Source: JAFDYH01 sp049840875
Lineage (GTDB): Bacteria > Bacteroidota > Bacteroidia > Chitinophagales > Chitinophagaceae
Assembly (NCBI GenBank): GCA_049840875.1
Contig: JASGJE010000006.1
Span: 62,001-126,000, forward strand
Direction: 5' to 3'
DNA length: 64,000 bases
The notes under the pieces were generated by a model. The model saw only the letters and a program-made list of their open reading frames with translations. It did not search any database and was not told the origin of the DNA. This document shows, one piece after another, positions 1-8,970 of this stretch. Position 1 is the stretch's first letter. Every line of letters begins with the position of its first letter. Made by a program: the position numbers and the translations under genes.

Positions 1-1
1 G

Positions 2-1219
2 CTGAGCACATGCTTCCCTTTACTTCAAGGCGTATATAAACAGAAAAGAGTAAGGTCAAACTTATTCTTGTTTGTTAGCGCACCTGCAGCAAGTGGGAAG
101 GGTGTTATTTCTTGGATAGAAAAGCTTGGGGATGAAATTGAGGAGGCATTTCTTGATATATATAAGATGGAGATGAAGGAATATGAAGAAACAAAAAGGC
201 AAGAGAAAGAAGAAAATGACGATGAAGAAACAAATCAGTTAGAAATACCCAGCCTTAAGAAGTTGTTCATCGCCGCAGATAATACATCTCCTCAAATAAT
301 TGCAAATATTTATACCAATGAAGTGTTTGGAATTATATATGATACTGAGGCAGACACTTTAACTAAAGCAAATAAATCTGATCACGGACATTTTTCTAAT
401 GTTTTAAGACAAGGGTTTCATCATGAAACTATCCGTTATGAACGGAAAACGAATAATCAGCGCATAGTAATAAAAGAACCAGCTTTCTCAATTTTAATTT
501 CTGGTACTCCTGGTCAGGTTAAGAAGCTTGTTGACGATGTTGAAAATGGATTGACAAGCAGGTTTGTCTTTTATAGCTATACATCGCCAATGGAATGGAA
601 AGATGTATTTGCGGCAGGAGATGACTTGCATTGGATATTCAAAAGTGCCGCCAAGGACTTATATCATATATCAAAACCTTTTTTATTCGATTTCTTAGCC
701 AATAGGGATAGAGAAATGCTTTTTGAACTTACCGGTAATCAGCAAGTGATGTTAAACACATGGTTTGAAGACAAGGTAAAATGCCTCGACCAAATATATG
801 GCACTGATATTCGTGGGTCAGTTTTAAGGCTTGGGATTATTTTCTTTCGTATAGCAATGATTTTATCTGCTGTAAGAACTGCAGAAATGGCTAATGAAAG
901 ATCATTATCTGATCAGAAAAAAATTATTTGTACCGATGCTGATTTTAATACGGCTAAATCAATAATTGGGTCATTGCTGCACCACACAGTTAATGTTTAT
1001 ACCAGCCTTCAAAAAACAGGTAATGCTAAAAGGCATCGCAATATCAAAGAGATGTACCTGGATAAATTGCCTGCGACATTTGACCGTGAAAAGGCAATGG
1101 AAATCGCTTCTTTACAACAGATAAAGGAAAAAACAGCAGAAAACTACCTCACTAAATTTATCAAGGACGAAAAAGTAGTAAAGATTAAACACAATCACTA
1201 TCAAAAAAACATTGCATAA
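2..1219 (+). CDS. DUF3987 family protein, 5' end cut by window edge
   Basis: The frame is open from base 2, and the residues before the first possible start (TTG at 68) read as a natural continuation, so the gene begins outside the window. Near the start is the P-loop-like segment APAASGKG, followed by a highly charged Glu/Lys-rich stretch and then the long alpha-helical body typical of DUF3987 proteins. These are primase/helicase-like proteins of Bacteroidota mobile elements, often found with VirE-type primases. The last ~50 residues look like a small helix-turn-helix (EIASLQQIKEKTAENYLTKF). A KilAC-domain gene follows after 38 bp in the same direction, a common pairing in Bacteroidota integrative elements. 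The family call rests on motif recognition; the exact role is unknown. Confidence 0.75.
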   Translation: MSTCFPLLQGVYKQKRVRSNLFLFVSAPAASGKGVISWIEKLGDEIEEAFLDIYKMEMKEYEETKRQEKEENDDEETNQLEIPSLKKLFIAADNTSPQIIANIYTNEVFGIIYDTEADTLTKANKSDHGHFSNVLRQGFHHETIRYERKTNNQRIVIKEPAFSILISGTPGQVKKLVDDVENGLTSRFVFYSYTSPMEWKDVFAAGDDLHWIFKSAAKDLYHISKPFLFDFLANRDREMLFELTGNQQVMLNTWFEDKVKCLDQIYGTDIRGSVLRLGIIFFRIAMILSAVRTAEMANERSLSDQKKIICTDADFNTAKSIIGSLLHHTVNVYTSLQKTGNAKRHRNIKEMYLDKLPATFDREKAMEIASLQQIKEKTAENYLTKFIKDEKVVKIKHNHYQKNIA

Positions 1220-1257
1220 ATCAGTGTTTTTATTATAAACTCAAAAAACATATCATA

Positions 1258-1557
1258 ATGTATAATCATAATAAAACAGAAGCTCTATATAACATGGGTG
1301 AAGCTGCCCGGGTACTTCAACTCGACCTTGGCAAAAATCAGTTATATGCATATTTAAAAGAACAAAAAATAATAAGAGCGGACAACAGCCCTTTTATAGA
1401 ATATGAACAAAAGGGATTTTTTAAGTGCTATACTAAAATACAACCGTGGAATGGTTACCCTTATCAACTAACCCTGGTAACTGCAAAGGGGTTAGAATTT
1501 ATAAGGCAATTGTTTAATGAGGGCGGTAGGAAACTCTCTGAATTTCCTACTTCCTAA
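1258..1557 (+). CDS. KilAC (ANT) domain phage antirepressor-like small protein
   Basis: A 99-aa protein consisting only of the C-terminal antirepressor domain (KilAC/ANT): an N-terminal helical part with LGKNQLYAYLKEQKII, then SPFIEYEQKGFFKCY, then QLTLVTAKGLEFI. In phage antirepressors this DNA-binding-like domain normally follows a BRO or Rha domain; here it stands alone. It has a paralogue at 8594-8887. Its last codons (KLSEFPTS) and its 3' UTR recur at 8292-8413 without a gene. ATG start, 38 bp after the DUF3987 gene, so probably co-transcribed with it. A strong hairpin follows. It may regulate the mobile element; this is inference from the domain. Confidence 0.75.
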   Translation: MYNHNKTEALYNMGEAARVLQLDLGKNQLYAYLKEQKIIRADNSPFIEYEQKGFFKCYTKIQPWNGYPYQLTLVTAKGLEFIRQLFNEGGRKLSEFPTS

Positions 1558-1652
1558 AAACCCTTTGTGCGGTAGTATCAAAAAGCACTGGAGATTTTTA
1601 TAAACTTACATTAATCTAAAAGGGCTGCGAAAGTGCTGCCCTTTTAGATTAA
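1530..1652 (+). repeat. KilAC 3'-end repeat, copy A
   Basis: Covers the last ~9 codons of the first KilAC gene and its 3' UTR up to the end of the terminator hairpin. A copy of about 115 bp lies at 8292-8413; the first ~35 bases match at about 33 positions, and the rest is looser but colinear. A shorter third copy of the 3' UTR part lies at 8906-8970. Copies A and B bracket the Mokosh-like cassette. Confidence 0.7.
1611..1652 (+). terminator. strong hairpin terminator after the first KilAC gene
   Basis: Perfect 15-bp stem (TTAATCTAAAAGGGC paired with GCCCTTTTAGATTAA) with a 12-base loop. The arms carry A- and T-rich stretches, so it could work in both directions. It separates the DUF3987-KilAC unit from the Mokosh-like cassette. 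Confidence 0.75.
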
Positions 1653-2074
1653 TATTAAATATCAATATGATTTTTTGTAAATCCAAGTGACAGCATGTAA
1701 ATGCTACCCTTAAGAAAAAATCGGATTTTGGAAATTTTAAGGCTTAATCGCCGAACCTCAACTTCAACTCTCCGAATTAAGGTTTTGATTTTCTTAGGAA
1801 ATATCTTTAATAACGTATTGCGTAAGTGTAAATACTGACGACAGGCGACGTATTTAATACTTTTTGCTATTTTAGTTCGTTCATTTATAGCCAATTGCGT
1901 TAAACCAAAATGAAACCTTTCAAACATTAAGTAGCAGACCAGAAAACATAATTGAAATATATTTAGGAATGAGCATAAAAGCGCTTCGATAATAATCGCA
2001 TATTGCGTGACTTGATGTAACATTTTCATTTGACTATTATCTAAAAAATTAACCAGAACGCCTAATCCATCCGC
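1653..2074. other. intergenic stretch upstream of the Mokosh-like cassette
   Basis: About 420 bases, AT-rich, with no convincing gene. A 124-aa minus-strand ORF (1655-2029) has no recognisable domain, is full of Ile, Phe, Lys and Arg as expected of a chance AT-rich ORF, and has no gene next to it on that strand. The region probably holds the promoter of the kinase-helicase gene, but no clear TAnnTTTG element is seen close to its start. Confidence 0.4.
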
Positions 2075-4120
2075 ATGAGTTTTGAAAAAATAGGAGCCTA
2101 TCTAAGAGTAAGTGAAATCACTGAAACAAACAACGCATATTTGTTTGATGTGCAGGGGCCGGATGCTAAAATCTATTTTGCAAAGGTTCCAAAAAACTTG
2201 GATGCAAGTAGCTCAGCCGCCAGGCAGTTTAGTTCCGTGTCTCGCCATTTAAAAAAAATAAATAGTGAATTCATTAACAAGGTAATTGATTCAGGCGATG
2301 AAACAACTGCTGGTTGTTACTTTATGATTTTGGAAAAAATTGATAATGGTAGGACATTAGAACAATTTGTTGCTTCCGAGAATGTAGTAACTCCTCAATA
2401 TCTAAAATATATATTACAGCTTTGGTATAATTGTTCGGAGGCATTAGACCTTGCCGCATCAAAAAATATTTTCCATAAGGACATACACCCCAAGAACATA
2501 TTGATAAGTGCTGATAAAAAACCAATTATTATTGATTTTGGCATTTCGTTACTTGAACATACAATATCTAAAAGACCAACCGAAAATGAATACACAACAA
2601 GATTCTCAGCACCGGAGTATATAAATAAGAAAGAATCAAAACTTCAAAGCCGTACTGATTTTTATTCGCTATCCTTATGCATCCTTTATTCCTTACTTGG
2701 TCACCATTTATTTTATGAGGATGAAAACAACGATAGTAGATTGAAAAAAGTTGTTGCCCTCTACAAAGATTATTTGTCGGATAACGGTCTAAAACTGTTT
2801 GAGGTGGTTTTCAGAAAGTCATTTGATTCTGATCCCAACAGAAGATATTTCAGATATTCAGAATTAAGGGATTCTATCAATTCCTTATTTGAAGTGATAA
2901 ACCATACTCCGGATAAACCATTTGCTTTGCATTTCGAAACTGGAATTAATCCAACCGAGTTTATCCGGGAAATAAATACAGAGGGAATTTTTATCGCGGT
3001 AAATGAATTGAGGCATCAGGTACATAAAAATGTAATCGCAAAAATAGCATCCACAAATTATTATGTAAATCATTGCTTTTTCTCAAACAGAGGTAATTGT
3101 CTTGAAGTAAAGGGTTTAAAGAAAAATGACACCCTTGAGCATAATGAACAAAAAAATCATGCTTGGATTTTAGCAAATGGTTTCAAGGTCAATGAAGTAA
3201 ATTTTGTTGCCAAAGATCCATCAGAAGCTGGCATTCAACACTATTATGATATTTTCAACTTATTAGAGAAATTATTTATTGATAAAAGAGACACAACCCG
3301 ATCGGCCTTGCAAAAACAGCCCAGGGAAATTCTCCAAACTTACAAAATACTTTTGCAAGAAGAGATTAACTACCTTAGAAACGATGCGTTTAAGGTACGC
3401 TACACAGAGTTTGATGTTAATTCAAATAACGAAGCAACTTTTAAAATAGGGTTTGACGAAAAGATAACAATCGAGAAAATAAACAACTTCCTAAAACGAT
3501 CACAAGCTTCATTCAGGAAGGGTACCGAAATTTCTTTGATAAGTAGTGAGAATGACCAAGAAACTAAATCAAAACAAAGTGTTGGTTTCAGCACCCGGTT
3601 TGATAATAGAACGAATAAACTATATGTAAAAGATTTTCCAGTTTCTAAAAAAGAGGAGATTTCTACAAAAGGTTTTTTGATTGAAGACACATCATTACTT
3701 GAAATTCAATACAAGCGACAATTAAACGCAATAAGAAATTACGAGAACGATAATATTACCAACTCACAATTAAGAAAGTATTTATTTCAACCGGAGAATT
3801 TAAGGCACTTGGCTGATGAGGTTGGAGAACTCGATGCAGAATTCAATGTGATTTCTACTGAAAAGAATGGAAAGCCTGTGCAGTTTCAGGATGCACAGAA
3901 GTTTGCAATTCTTAAATCTCTTTATAGACCGCCAATCACATTGATCCAAGGTCCTCCTGGTACTGGTAAAACCACCGTTATCACCGAACTTATAAGGCAA
4001 ATACTGGCAAAGGATAGGCAATCAAAGATTTTGATTACATCACAGACCAATCTTGCGGTTGACAATGTTCTATCCAGAATGGTAGATGTAAAGGGGGTTA
4101 GCTTCATTAAGATTGGGTAG
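2075..4120 (+). CDS. mkoA: MkoA-like Ser/Thr kinase-SF1 helicase, N-terminal part (frameshifted)
   Basis: First half of a Mokosh type I MkoA-like protein. Residues ~1-270 form a Ser/Thr protein kinase: Lys at 37 (FAKVPK), catalytic loop HKDIHPKN (His134, Asp136, Asn141; HKD in place of HRD), DFG at 154-156 and APE at 179-181. The middle (~280-600) has no named domain. From ~623 begins the superfamily 1 (UPF1/COG1112-like) helicase, with Walker A GPPGTGKT (626-633) and motif Ia TSQTNLAVDNVL. The frame ends at FIKIG-stop. In relatives this stretch continues as IGR, exactly what the next frame gives from base 4119 on, so one extra base near 4115-4118 (ATTGGGTAGG) breaks the gene. Kinase, DFG and Walker residues are intact. 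The cause could be a sequencing indel, recent inactivation or, less likely, programmed +1 frameshifting. Confidence 0.85.
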   Translation: MSFEKIGAYLRVSEITETNNAYLFDVQGPDAKIYFAKVPKNLDASSSAARQFSSVSRHLKKINSEFINKVIDSGDETTAGCYFMILEKIDNGRTLEQFVASENVVTPQYLKYILQLWYNCSEALDLAASKNIFHKDIHPKNILISADKKPIIIDFGISLLEHTISKRPTENEYTTRFSAPEYINKKESKLQSRTDFYSLSLCILYSLLGHHLFYEDENNDSRLKKVVALYKDYLSDNGLKLFEVVFRKSFDSDPNRRYFRYSELRDSINSLFEVINHTPDKPFALHFETGINPTEFIREINTEGIFIAVNELRHQVHKNVIAKIASTNYYVNHCFFSNRGNCLEVKGLKKNDTLEHNEQKNHAWILANGFKVNEVNFVAKDPSEAGIQHYYDIFNLLEKLFIDKRDTTRSALQKQPREILQTYKILLQEEINYLRNDAFKVRYTEFDVNSNNEATFKIGFDEKITIEKINNFLKRSQASFRKGTEISLISSENDQETKSKQSVGFSTRFDNRTNKLYVKDFPVSKKEEISTKGFLIEDTSLLEIQYKRQLNAIRNYENDNITNSQLRKYLFQPENLRHLADEVGELDAEFNVISTEKNGKPVQFQDAQKFAILKSLYRPPITLIQGPPGTGKTTVITELIRQILAKDRQSKILITSQTNLAVDNVLSRMVDVKGVSFIKIG

Positions 4121-5576
4121 GAATATTGAGGATTCTGTAATAGACAGTCACTCCTTTGATAAGAAGCTAAATTTGTGGGCAAGGAAAACCAAAAGTAATT
4201 GTGAAAAGAATTTTGCAGCACAAAAGAAGAATGCAGCATCCAAGGAAAAGAATCTATCGCCATTTCTGAATTTAATATTACAGGAAATGAATAAAAAGCA
4301 GTCCTGGGATTTAACAAGAAGGTATTTAAAACAAGTGCTTACTGGTCATTTTTCTAAGGGGTTTGAAAGTTTAATTCAACATATTGAAAATAAGCAAATG
4401 TTTGAGACTGAACTTTCAAAATACATTGGTGACGAACAAGTATTCATAAACAAACTTGAACTTATAAAGCGAAAGTGGATTTCCATTCTTTCCAATATTG
4501 AAAATAAAGATGAGCTAAAATCAAAATACATCTCAAGTATTAATATAGTAGGCGCAACTGCAAACCACATTGCGGCTGGGATGTACAAAGATTTTAAGTT
4601 TGAATTTGACTATGTGATAATGGATGAGGCTGCCAAAGCTACTCCGGCAGAAACATTAGTGCCGATAAGCATGGCCCACAATCTCATTTTAGTTGGCGAT
4701 CATGAACAATTACCACCATTAGTTACAGCGACAGAAGCAGTAAAAAAGCAGGTGGAGAAAAAGTTGAACAATGAGGGTGAAATGGTAGATTTTGATAAAA
4801 TATACTATGATCAGCCAAGCCTTTTCCAAATTATGTATGATGGATCACCAGAAGAGTACAAGGAGATGCTCGATTTACAATTCAGAATGCCTAAGCAGAT
4901 TGGAGACATAATTTCAAAGCTTGTTTATAATAACAAGTTAAAATCAAATGAAAGAAGCGGAAAGCCTCACAATATAAAATTGAAGGCCACAACTTCAATG
5001 TTCATGTGTGACACAAACAAATATCCCGACCGTTTTCATAGAATTGATGCAATAAGCAAATCCTCCTACAATCCAATTAGTGCAAAGGTTATATCAGAAA
5101 TACTTGCTAAAATCGACAGCATCTCTGGTATTTTTGTTGAAACGGATAATGACAAACCTTATCAAATTGGAGTTATAACAGGTTATGGCAAGCAGGCTGA
5201 ATATTTAAGCAATGAAATTGAAAACGCATATTTCAAGAATTTAAAACTAAATAAGAACTTAACTGTTGCTACCGTTGACAGTTTTCAAGGATCTGAAAAG
5301 GATATTATCATTTATGATATTGTTCGTAGTGCTAAAACCAAGGAAAATACAGGTTTAGGTTTTTTGGAAATGCCAAATAGAATAAATGTTGCATTAACCA
5401 GAGTGAAACGCCTGTTAATTATTGTTGGAGATGCAGACTACATCTTAAATGTGAATCCAAGTTTTGCTTGGATTGCAAATAATCAACAAAAGCCATTATT
5501 GCTGAAAGAGTTTATTTCTCAACTTCACAAGTCCGGGTTAATCTATAACAGTTTAAACGAGATATTCTATGAATAA
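4113..5576 (+). CDS. mkoA: MkoA-like SF1 helicase, C-terminal part (after frameshift)
   Basis: Second half of the kinase-helicase gene, in the +1 frame and overlapping the first half by 8 bases. The TTG at 4113 is only where the frame opens; the protein most likely continues from the upstream half, giving about 1165 residues. It holds the remaining SF1B motifs in order: Walker B DEAAKATPAE, motif III GDHEQLPPL, motif IV LQFRMP, motif V DSFQGSEKDIIIYDIVRS and motif VI NVALTRVKRLLIIVGD. A ~200-residue helical insert sits between Walker A and Walker B, as usual for UPF1-like enzymes. No other break is seen, so decay, if any, is recent. The 3' end overlaps the PLD gene by 8 bases, indicating translational coupling. 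In Mokosh the helicase is thought to act on RNA or DNA together with the nuclease. Confidence 0.85.
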   Translation: MGRNIEDSVIDSHSFDKKLNLWARKTKSNCEKNFAAQKKNAASKEKNLSPFLNLILQEMNKKQSWDLTRRYLKQVLTGHFSKGFESLIQHIENKQMFETELSKYIGDEQVFINKLELIKRKWISILSNIENKDELKSKYISSINIVGATANHIAAGMYKDFKFEFDYVIMDEAAKATPAETLVPISMAHNLILVGDHEQLPPLVTATEAVKKQVEKKLNNEGEMVDFDKIYYDQPSLFQIMYDGSPEEYKEMLDLQFRMPKQIGDIISKLVYNNKLKSNERSGKPHNIKLKATTSMFMCDTNKYPDRFHRIDAISKSSYNPISAKVISEILAKIDSISGIFVETDNDKPYQIGVITGYGKQAEYLSNEIENAYFKNLKLNKNLTVATVDSFQGSEKDIIIYDIVRSAKTKENTGLGFLEMPNRINVALTRVKRLLIIVGDADYILNVNPSFAWIANNQQKPLLLKEFISQLHKSGLIYNSLNEIFYE

Positions 5577-7035
5577 GGGGGAAGGAACGAATCAAAAGGG
5601 TAATAAACGGAACCAGTTCAGAACTAATAAGCAGTTTAAAGCGCAAAAAGTTGCATACAGAAAACCTAAAAGTGATTCTAAGACTGCAGTTTTATTTGAT
5701 AGTCACAAAGATGACTTAGGCAATGAATATTCTTTAAATGATATAATCGAAATAGGGTACCCAATTATCGAAACTTGTATTGACGTCATTTCTTCGGGTA
5801 AACCCACTGACATTCTTCAAGAGATACATATTTTGTTGATTGAGCTAATTGATGCAGGAATAGCCTCAAAAGAAGCACTTGTACAGTTTCTTGGAATATC
5901 TGAAAATGATTTTATCCTGGATGAATTATTCGCTCTGTTGGAAAATGGCATATTGGCTATTTCAGAAGATGATAAATACAGAGTTACGACAAAAGGCGAA
6001 ATGTTCATTAGTGAAAAGAAATTTATACCAGTAACGACACAAGAAGATTTTAGGTTTTACATTGATGGTTTATCCAAGGAAATATTCTACGAAATGCCAT
6101 CAGAAACAACCAACTCCTCGAACAGGATTGCGCCATCTGTAAAAGTTGATTTTAATTTCATTCAGGAACAATGGCTAAATATTAACAAGTGCTTCACAAA
6201 AGCAAATTCTGGGGATAAAGAAATTGTTGATTTGGCCAATTATAAAAGAAGTATTACGGCTCGTAGAGACCTATTCATTAAATACTATGTTCTGATCTAT
6301 TATCCTAAAGATAAGTCAGGGAAAAAGGTTCAATTGAAAATATATAATAGTGATTCTAAATTGTTGAAAAGTCATTCAGAATCATTGAGTGCTTTGTATT
6401 CAACGAACAAATATCTATTTGATTTTTCCAATGAACTGGAAGGGGTTGAAGAATATAAAAAATTATTTATTGATACTACAGCCGAAATAACAGATGATAA
6501 ACTTACGGGGAAGTATCAGGACATTTCCACTTTTGAGCATAAAGAATTAATAAAAGAGGCTCTTTTCACGGCTGAAACTGCGGTTTACATAGAAAGTCCT
6601 TGGATAAGAAAGGCAACTATGGAATACTTGCCAGGTATGGAGTTCTTTTTGAAAAAGAAAAATACAAAATTATTCATAGCCTACGGCATAGATGCAAGTT
6701 CTAAAAATGCACCTCATAAAGATACATTTGATAAGATAGAAGAATTAAAATTAAAATATAATGGGCGAGTATATCTGTTTCATTTGCCTTCTCATTTCAA
6801 AACTAAATTCCCTAATCGGAACGGAAGCCATAGGAAAATCCTTATTAAAGATTTTGAATACTATGTAAAAGGTAGCTATAATTGGCTATCGTATAGCGGC
6901 AATGAAAACGAGAATTATGCAGTGGAAGAAGGAACACAATTCTTTGATAATGTCGAAAAGTTTTGGAAAAGGGTTTTTAAGGATTATAAACTGGATGAAT
7001 CTCAATTAGATTTTACAAATAAAAACGTTAAATAA
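5569..7035 (+). CDS. mkoB: MkoB-like phospholipase D family nuclease (Mokosh type I)
   Basis: A 488-aa protein with one PLD active-site motif near the C-terminus: HRKILIKD (H-x-K-x4-D, His421, Lys423, Asp428) followed by GSYNW. A single motif suggests action as a dimer, as in Nuc-type nucleases. The first ~45 residues are basic and probably disordered. Residues ~60-170 look like a helical/winged-helix region. ATG start overlapping the end of the kinase-helicase gene by 8 bases. A kinase-COG1112 helicase plus a PLD nuclease is the published composition of Mokosh type I anti-phage systems, so this is called the MkoB partner. The assignment rests on architecture and order, not on a search. Confidence 0.8.
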   Translation: MNKGEGTNQKGNKRNQFRTNKQFKAQKVAYRKPKSDSKTAVLFDSHKDDLGNEYSLNDIIEIGYPIIETCIDVISSGKPTDILQEIHILLIELIDAGIASKEALVQFLGISENDFILDELFALLENGILAISEDDKYRVTTKGEMFISEKKFIPVTTQEDFRFYIDGLSKEIFYEMPSETTNSSNRIAPSVKVDFNFIQEQWLNINKCFTKANSGDKEIVDLANYKRSITARRDLFIKYYVLIYYPKDKSGKKVQLKIYNSDSKLLKSHSESLSALYSTNKYLFDFSNELEGVEEYKKLFIDTTAEITDDKLTGKYQDISTFEHKELIKEALFTAETAVYIESPWIRKATMEYLPGMEFFLKKKNTKLFIAYGIDASSKNAPHKDTFDKIEELKLKYNGRVYLFHLPSHFKTKFPNRNGSHRKILIKDFEYYVKGSYNWLSYSGNENENYAVEEGTQFFDNVEKFWKRVFKDYKLDESQLDFTNKNVK

Positions 7036-7076
7036 AGATAAAACCTTTAGATCACTGATCCGAAAAGATTATACAA

Positions 7077-8105
7077 ATGGATGTTACATTGATAAAATAT
7101 TTATCTCAAACCAAAGACCTTAACCATTACTTGTTAATAGGAAATAGCAGCAGTCACCAATACACAAAAGACTTTGCAGAAGTATATCATTGTTATATTG
7201 AAAATTTTCCAAGTGAGATAAAAAATTGGCTTCCAAACAAGATGCTTTTGAATACACTCCCTTTTAATACAAAGCAGTTTATTCAGTTTGCCTGCGAGGC
7301 AACTATAGTCAAATATTTTGCTGAGCACTACAAAACAAATCTTGCTATCGAGAAGAAGATCAATCCTGCGAACAATATGGATGTTGACCTTGTATTCTCA
7401 GAAAATGGATTCATATTCAATATTGAAATTAAGTGTTCAGACTTTAAGGCAAAAGAGGCTATTGATGCAACTAATACGCTAAAAATTCAGCCGATTGGCC
7501 GTTTAGAAGGGTTTAATGAAACCTTAGCCGAATTACAGGAGCTTTTAAAACCTGTTGCCGAGAAATTGAACTTGGATGCAATTGTAGCAGCAAAGAATAT
7601 GGATAACAGCTTAAAAGATTTTCTTTTAGGTGCCAACAATAAATTCAATCCTGCTTCAACCGATAAAGAATTAAATATTCTCTCTGTTTCATGTAATGAT
7701 GCTGAGGATATGCAGCTTTGGTACTATTATATGTTTAAAGACAAGGGATTATTTACTTCGGCATCATTTCACCAAACTGCCGAATTTGAAAATGTTGATG
7801 TGGTTATTCTCAACAATCTCTATTACAAACACAATGAATATTTCCATAAAAGACTACTCAACTCGTGGGACTTTGGCAACTGCTTTAACTTAATATTTAT
7901 CAATCCATTTGCAAAGCAAAAGAAAAAAGCAGCAGTAAATGAGTTATTGCGAATTTGCCCTAATCAAAACGCAGGGTTCAACTTGTGGAATATGCCAGGC
8001 AATGCAGAAGAAGAAGTTAAAGATAGCCGTAGGATAGCAGATTTTATTAAAAGTGAGTTGGAAGGAAATCAGAAATTGTACTTCTTTGACCAGCCCTTCG
8101 TCTGA
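7077..8105 (+). CDS. PD-(D/E)XK-like nuclease, accessory gene of the Mokosh-like cassette
   Basis: A 342-aa protein not recognised as a named family. Residues 102-119 fit a PD-(D/E)XK nuclease core: MDVDL (Asp102/Asp104), a short beta hairpin, then FNIEIK with Glu117 and Lys119. An upstream helix with Glu74 (FACEATIVKYF) could be the usual first conserved acid. The rest is a helical and beta-rich C-terminal part without clear motifs. It starts 41 bp after the PLD gene in the same direction and is followed by the KilAC-type repeat, so it belongs to the same cassette. Mokosh type I as described has two genes; this third gene may be an effector or specificity add-on. The nuclease call is inferred from the motif pattern. 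Confidence 0.55.
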   Translation: MDVTLIKYLSQTKDLNHYLLIGNSSSHQYTKDFAEVYHCYIENFPSEIKNWLPNKMLLNTLPFNTKQFIQFACEATIVKYFAEHYKTNLAIEKKINPANNMDVDLVFSENGFIFNIEIKCSDFKAKEAIDATNTLKIQPIGRLEGFNETLAELQELLKPVAEKLNLDAIVAAKNMDNSLKDFLLGANNKFNPASTDKELNILSVSCNDAEDMQLWYYYMFKDKGLFTSASFHQTAEFENVDVVILNNLYYKHNEYFHKRLLNSWDFGNCFNLIFINPFAKQKKKAAVNELLRICPNQNAGFNLWNMPGNAEEEVKDSRRIADFIKSELEGNQKLYFFDQPFV

Positions 8106-8291
8106 AGTTGGTGATTTGAAAATCTTAAGCCCTATGTACCATAAACAGGTAATCAAATCTGCTAATTTTAGATATACAATTTGACCCGAAAATCAGAAAT
8201 AGCACCTTGAAGTGTCTACACATACTGATTGGGGCAGGCAGTCATGGCGAGATTAAATTTATACATTAATGTTCGCAAAAAACGTTAGCAA

Positions 8292-8413
8292 GAAAATCTC
8301 TGAATTTCCTACTTCCTAAAAATCCTTTATGGGAAAATCTTCGAGAAGCAATGGAGATTTATATAAGTCCACATACTGGTAATCAAAAATGGCGGTAGAA
8401 GTGCTGCGCTTTT
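8292..8413 (+). repeat. KilAC 3'-end repeat, copy B (orphan)
   Basis: Repeats the end of the first KilAC gene (the codons for LSEFPTS and the stop) and its 3' UTR, but no KilAC gene precedes it. With copy A it brackets the kinase-helicase, PLD and PD-(D/E)XK genes. The hairpin is degenerate here (AAAATGGC...GCGCTTTT). The rest of the 8106-8593 gap shows no gene. Confidence 0.65.
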
Positions 8414-8593
8414 TTCATTGGGTTAATATAAGCGCTTTAGTAACCTGTATTGGCAAGTATTCCTTAGTAATACTCCTCTTTTTTAAAGTTTTTAAGTCAT
8501 AAGCAAAAATATATAAACAAGCAGTTGTAAAGTCTTTAAATTTTCAGAAACCTTACATCGACAACATAATCTTTTTAAAAAATTTTATTTATT

Positions 8594-8887
8594 ATGAAAT
8601 TTAGTAATTATTCTTTCCTTTATAATTTAAAGGAAGCCCCTATCAAACTTAATTTGAATATTGGGCGTAAAGACTTTTGTACTTTACTCCGTGAAAGAAG
8701 AATTTTTGAAAATGGAAACACTCCTTTCCAAGAATTTCTTGACAAAGGTTATTTTATTTGTCGTAAAACAACGCGCGGTTCGGGTAGTACCCTTTATCCC
8801 TATACTTTAGTTACCTATAAAGGTCTTGTATGGCTCAGAAAAACTCTCAACGATTTTGAAACCTGGCAAACAACAATCGCTGCATAA
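8594..8887 (+). CDS. second KilAC (ANT) domain small protein
   Basis: A 97-aa paralogue of the 1258-1557 gene with the same layout: LNIGRKDFCTLLRERRIF, then TPFQEFLDKGYFICRK, then YTLVTYKGLVWLRKTL. It stands alone, with ~480 bp of mostly non-coding DNA upstream, and is followed by the same type of 3' UTR and terminator as the first copy. The two proteins are clearly related but diverged, so the pair is an old duplication or two independent acquisitions. A DNA-binding or antirepressor role is inferred from the domain only. Confidence 0.7.
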   Translation: MKFSNYSFLYNLKEAPIKLNLNIGRKDFCTLLRERRIFENGNTPFQEFLDKGYFICRKTTRGSGSTLYPYTLVTYKGLVWLRKTLNDFETWQTTIAA

Positions 8888-8905
8888 CAGGCGATAATAA
8901 GCTAC

Positions 8906-8970
8906 TGAAAATTTTTATAAGTACATGTAGTGATAATCCAAAAGGGCGGCGGAGGGGCTGCCCTTTTTTT
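8906..8970 (+). terminator. terminator after second KilAC gene (repeat copy C)
   Basis: Third, shorter copy of the KilAC 3' UTR. It ends in a hairpin with arms AAAAGGGC (8940-8947) and GCCCTTTT (8960-8967) plus a T run, a classical intrinsic terminator. Confidence 0.65.

Noticed and set aside
1655..2029. 124-aa minus-strand ORF between the KilAC gene and the kinase-helicase
   Set aside because: No recognisable domain, composition typical of translated AT-rich non-coding DNA, no neighbour on that strand.
4091..4121. Programmed +1 frameshift like that of prfB in the mkoA-like gene
   Set aside because: A stop codon in the slip site and an upstream AGGGGG are present, but the spacing (~17 bases) is far from that in prfB and GGG to GGT is not a known slip. 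Kept only as a remote option in the frameshift finding.
5569..7035. PLD protein as DrmC of a DISARM system
   Set aside because: It is on the opposite strand from the DrmD-like operon, overlaps the kinase-helicase gene, and fits the Mokosh type I pair better.
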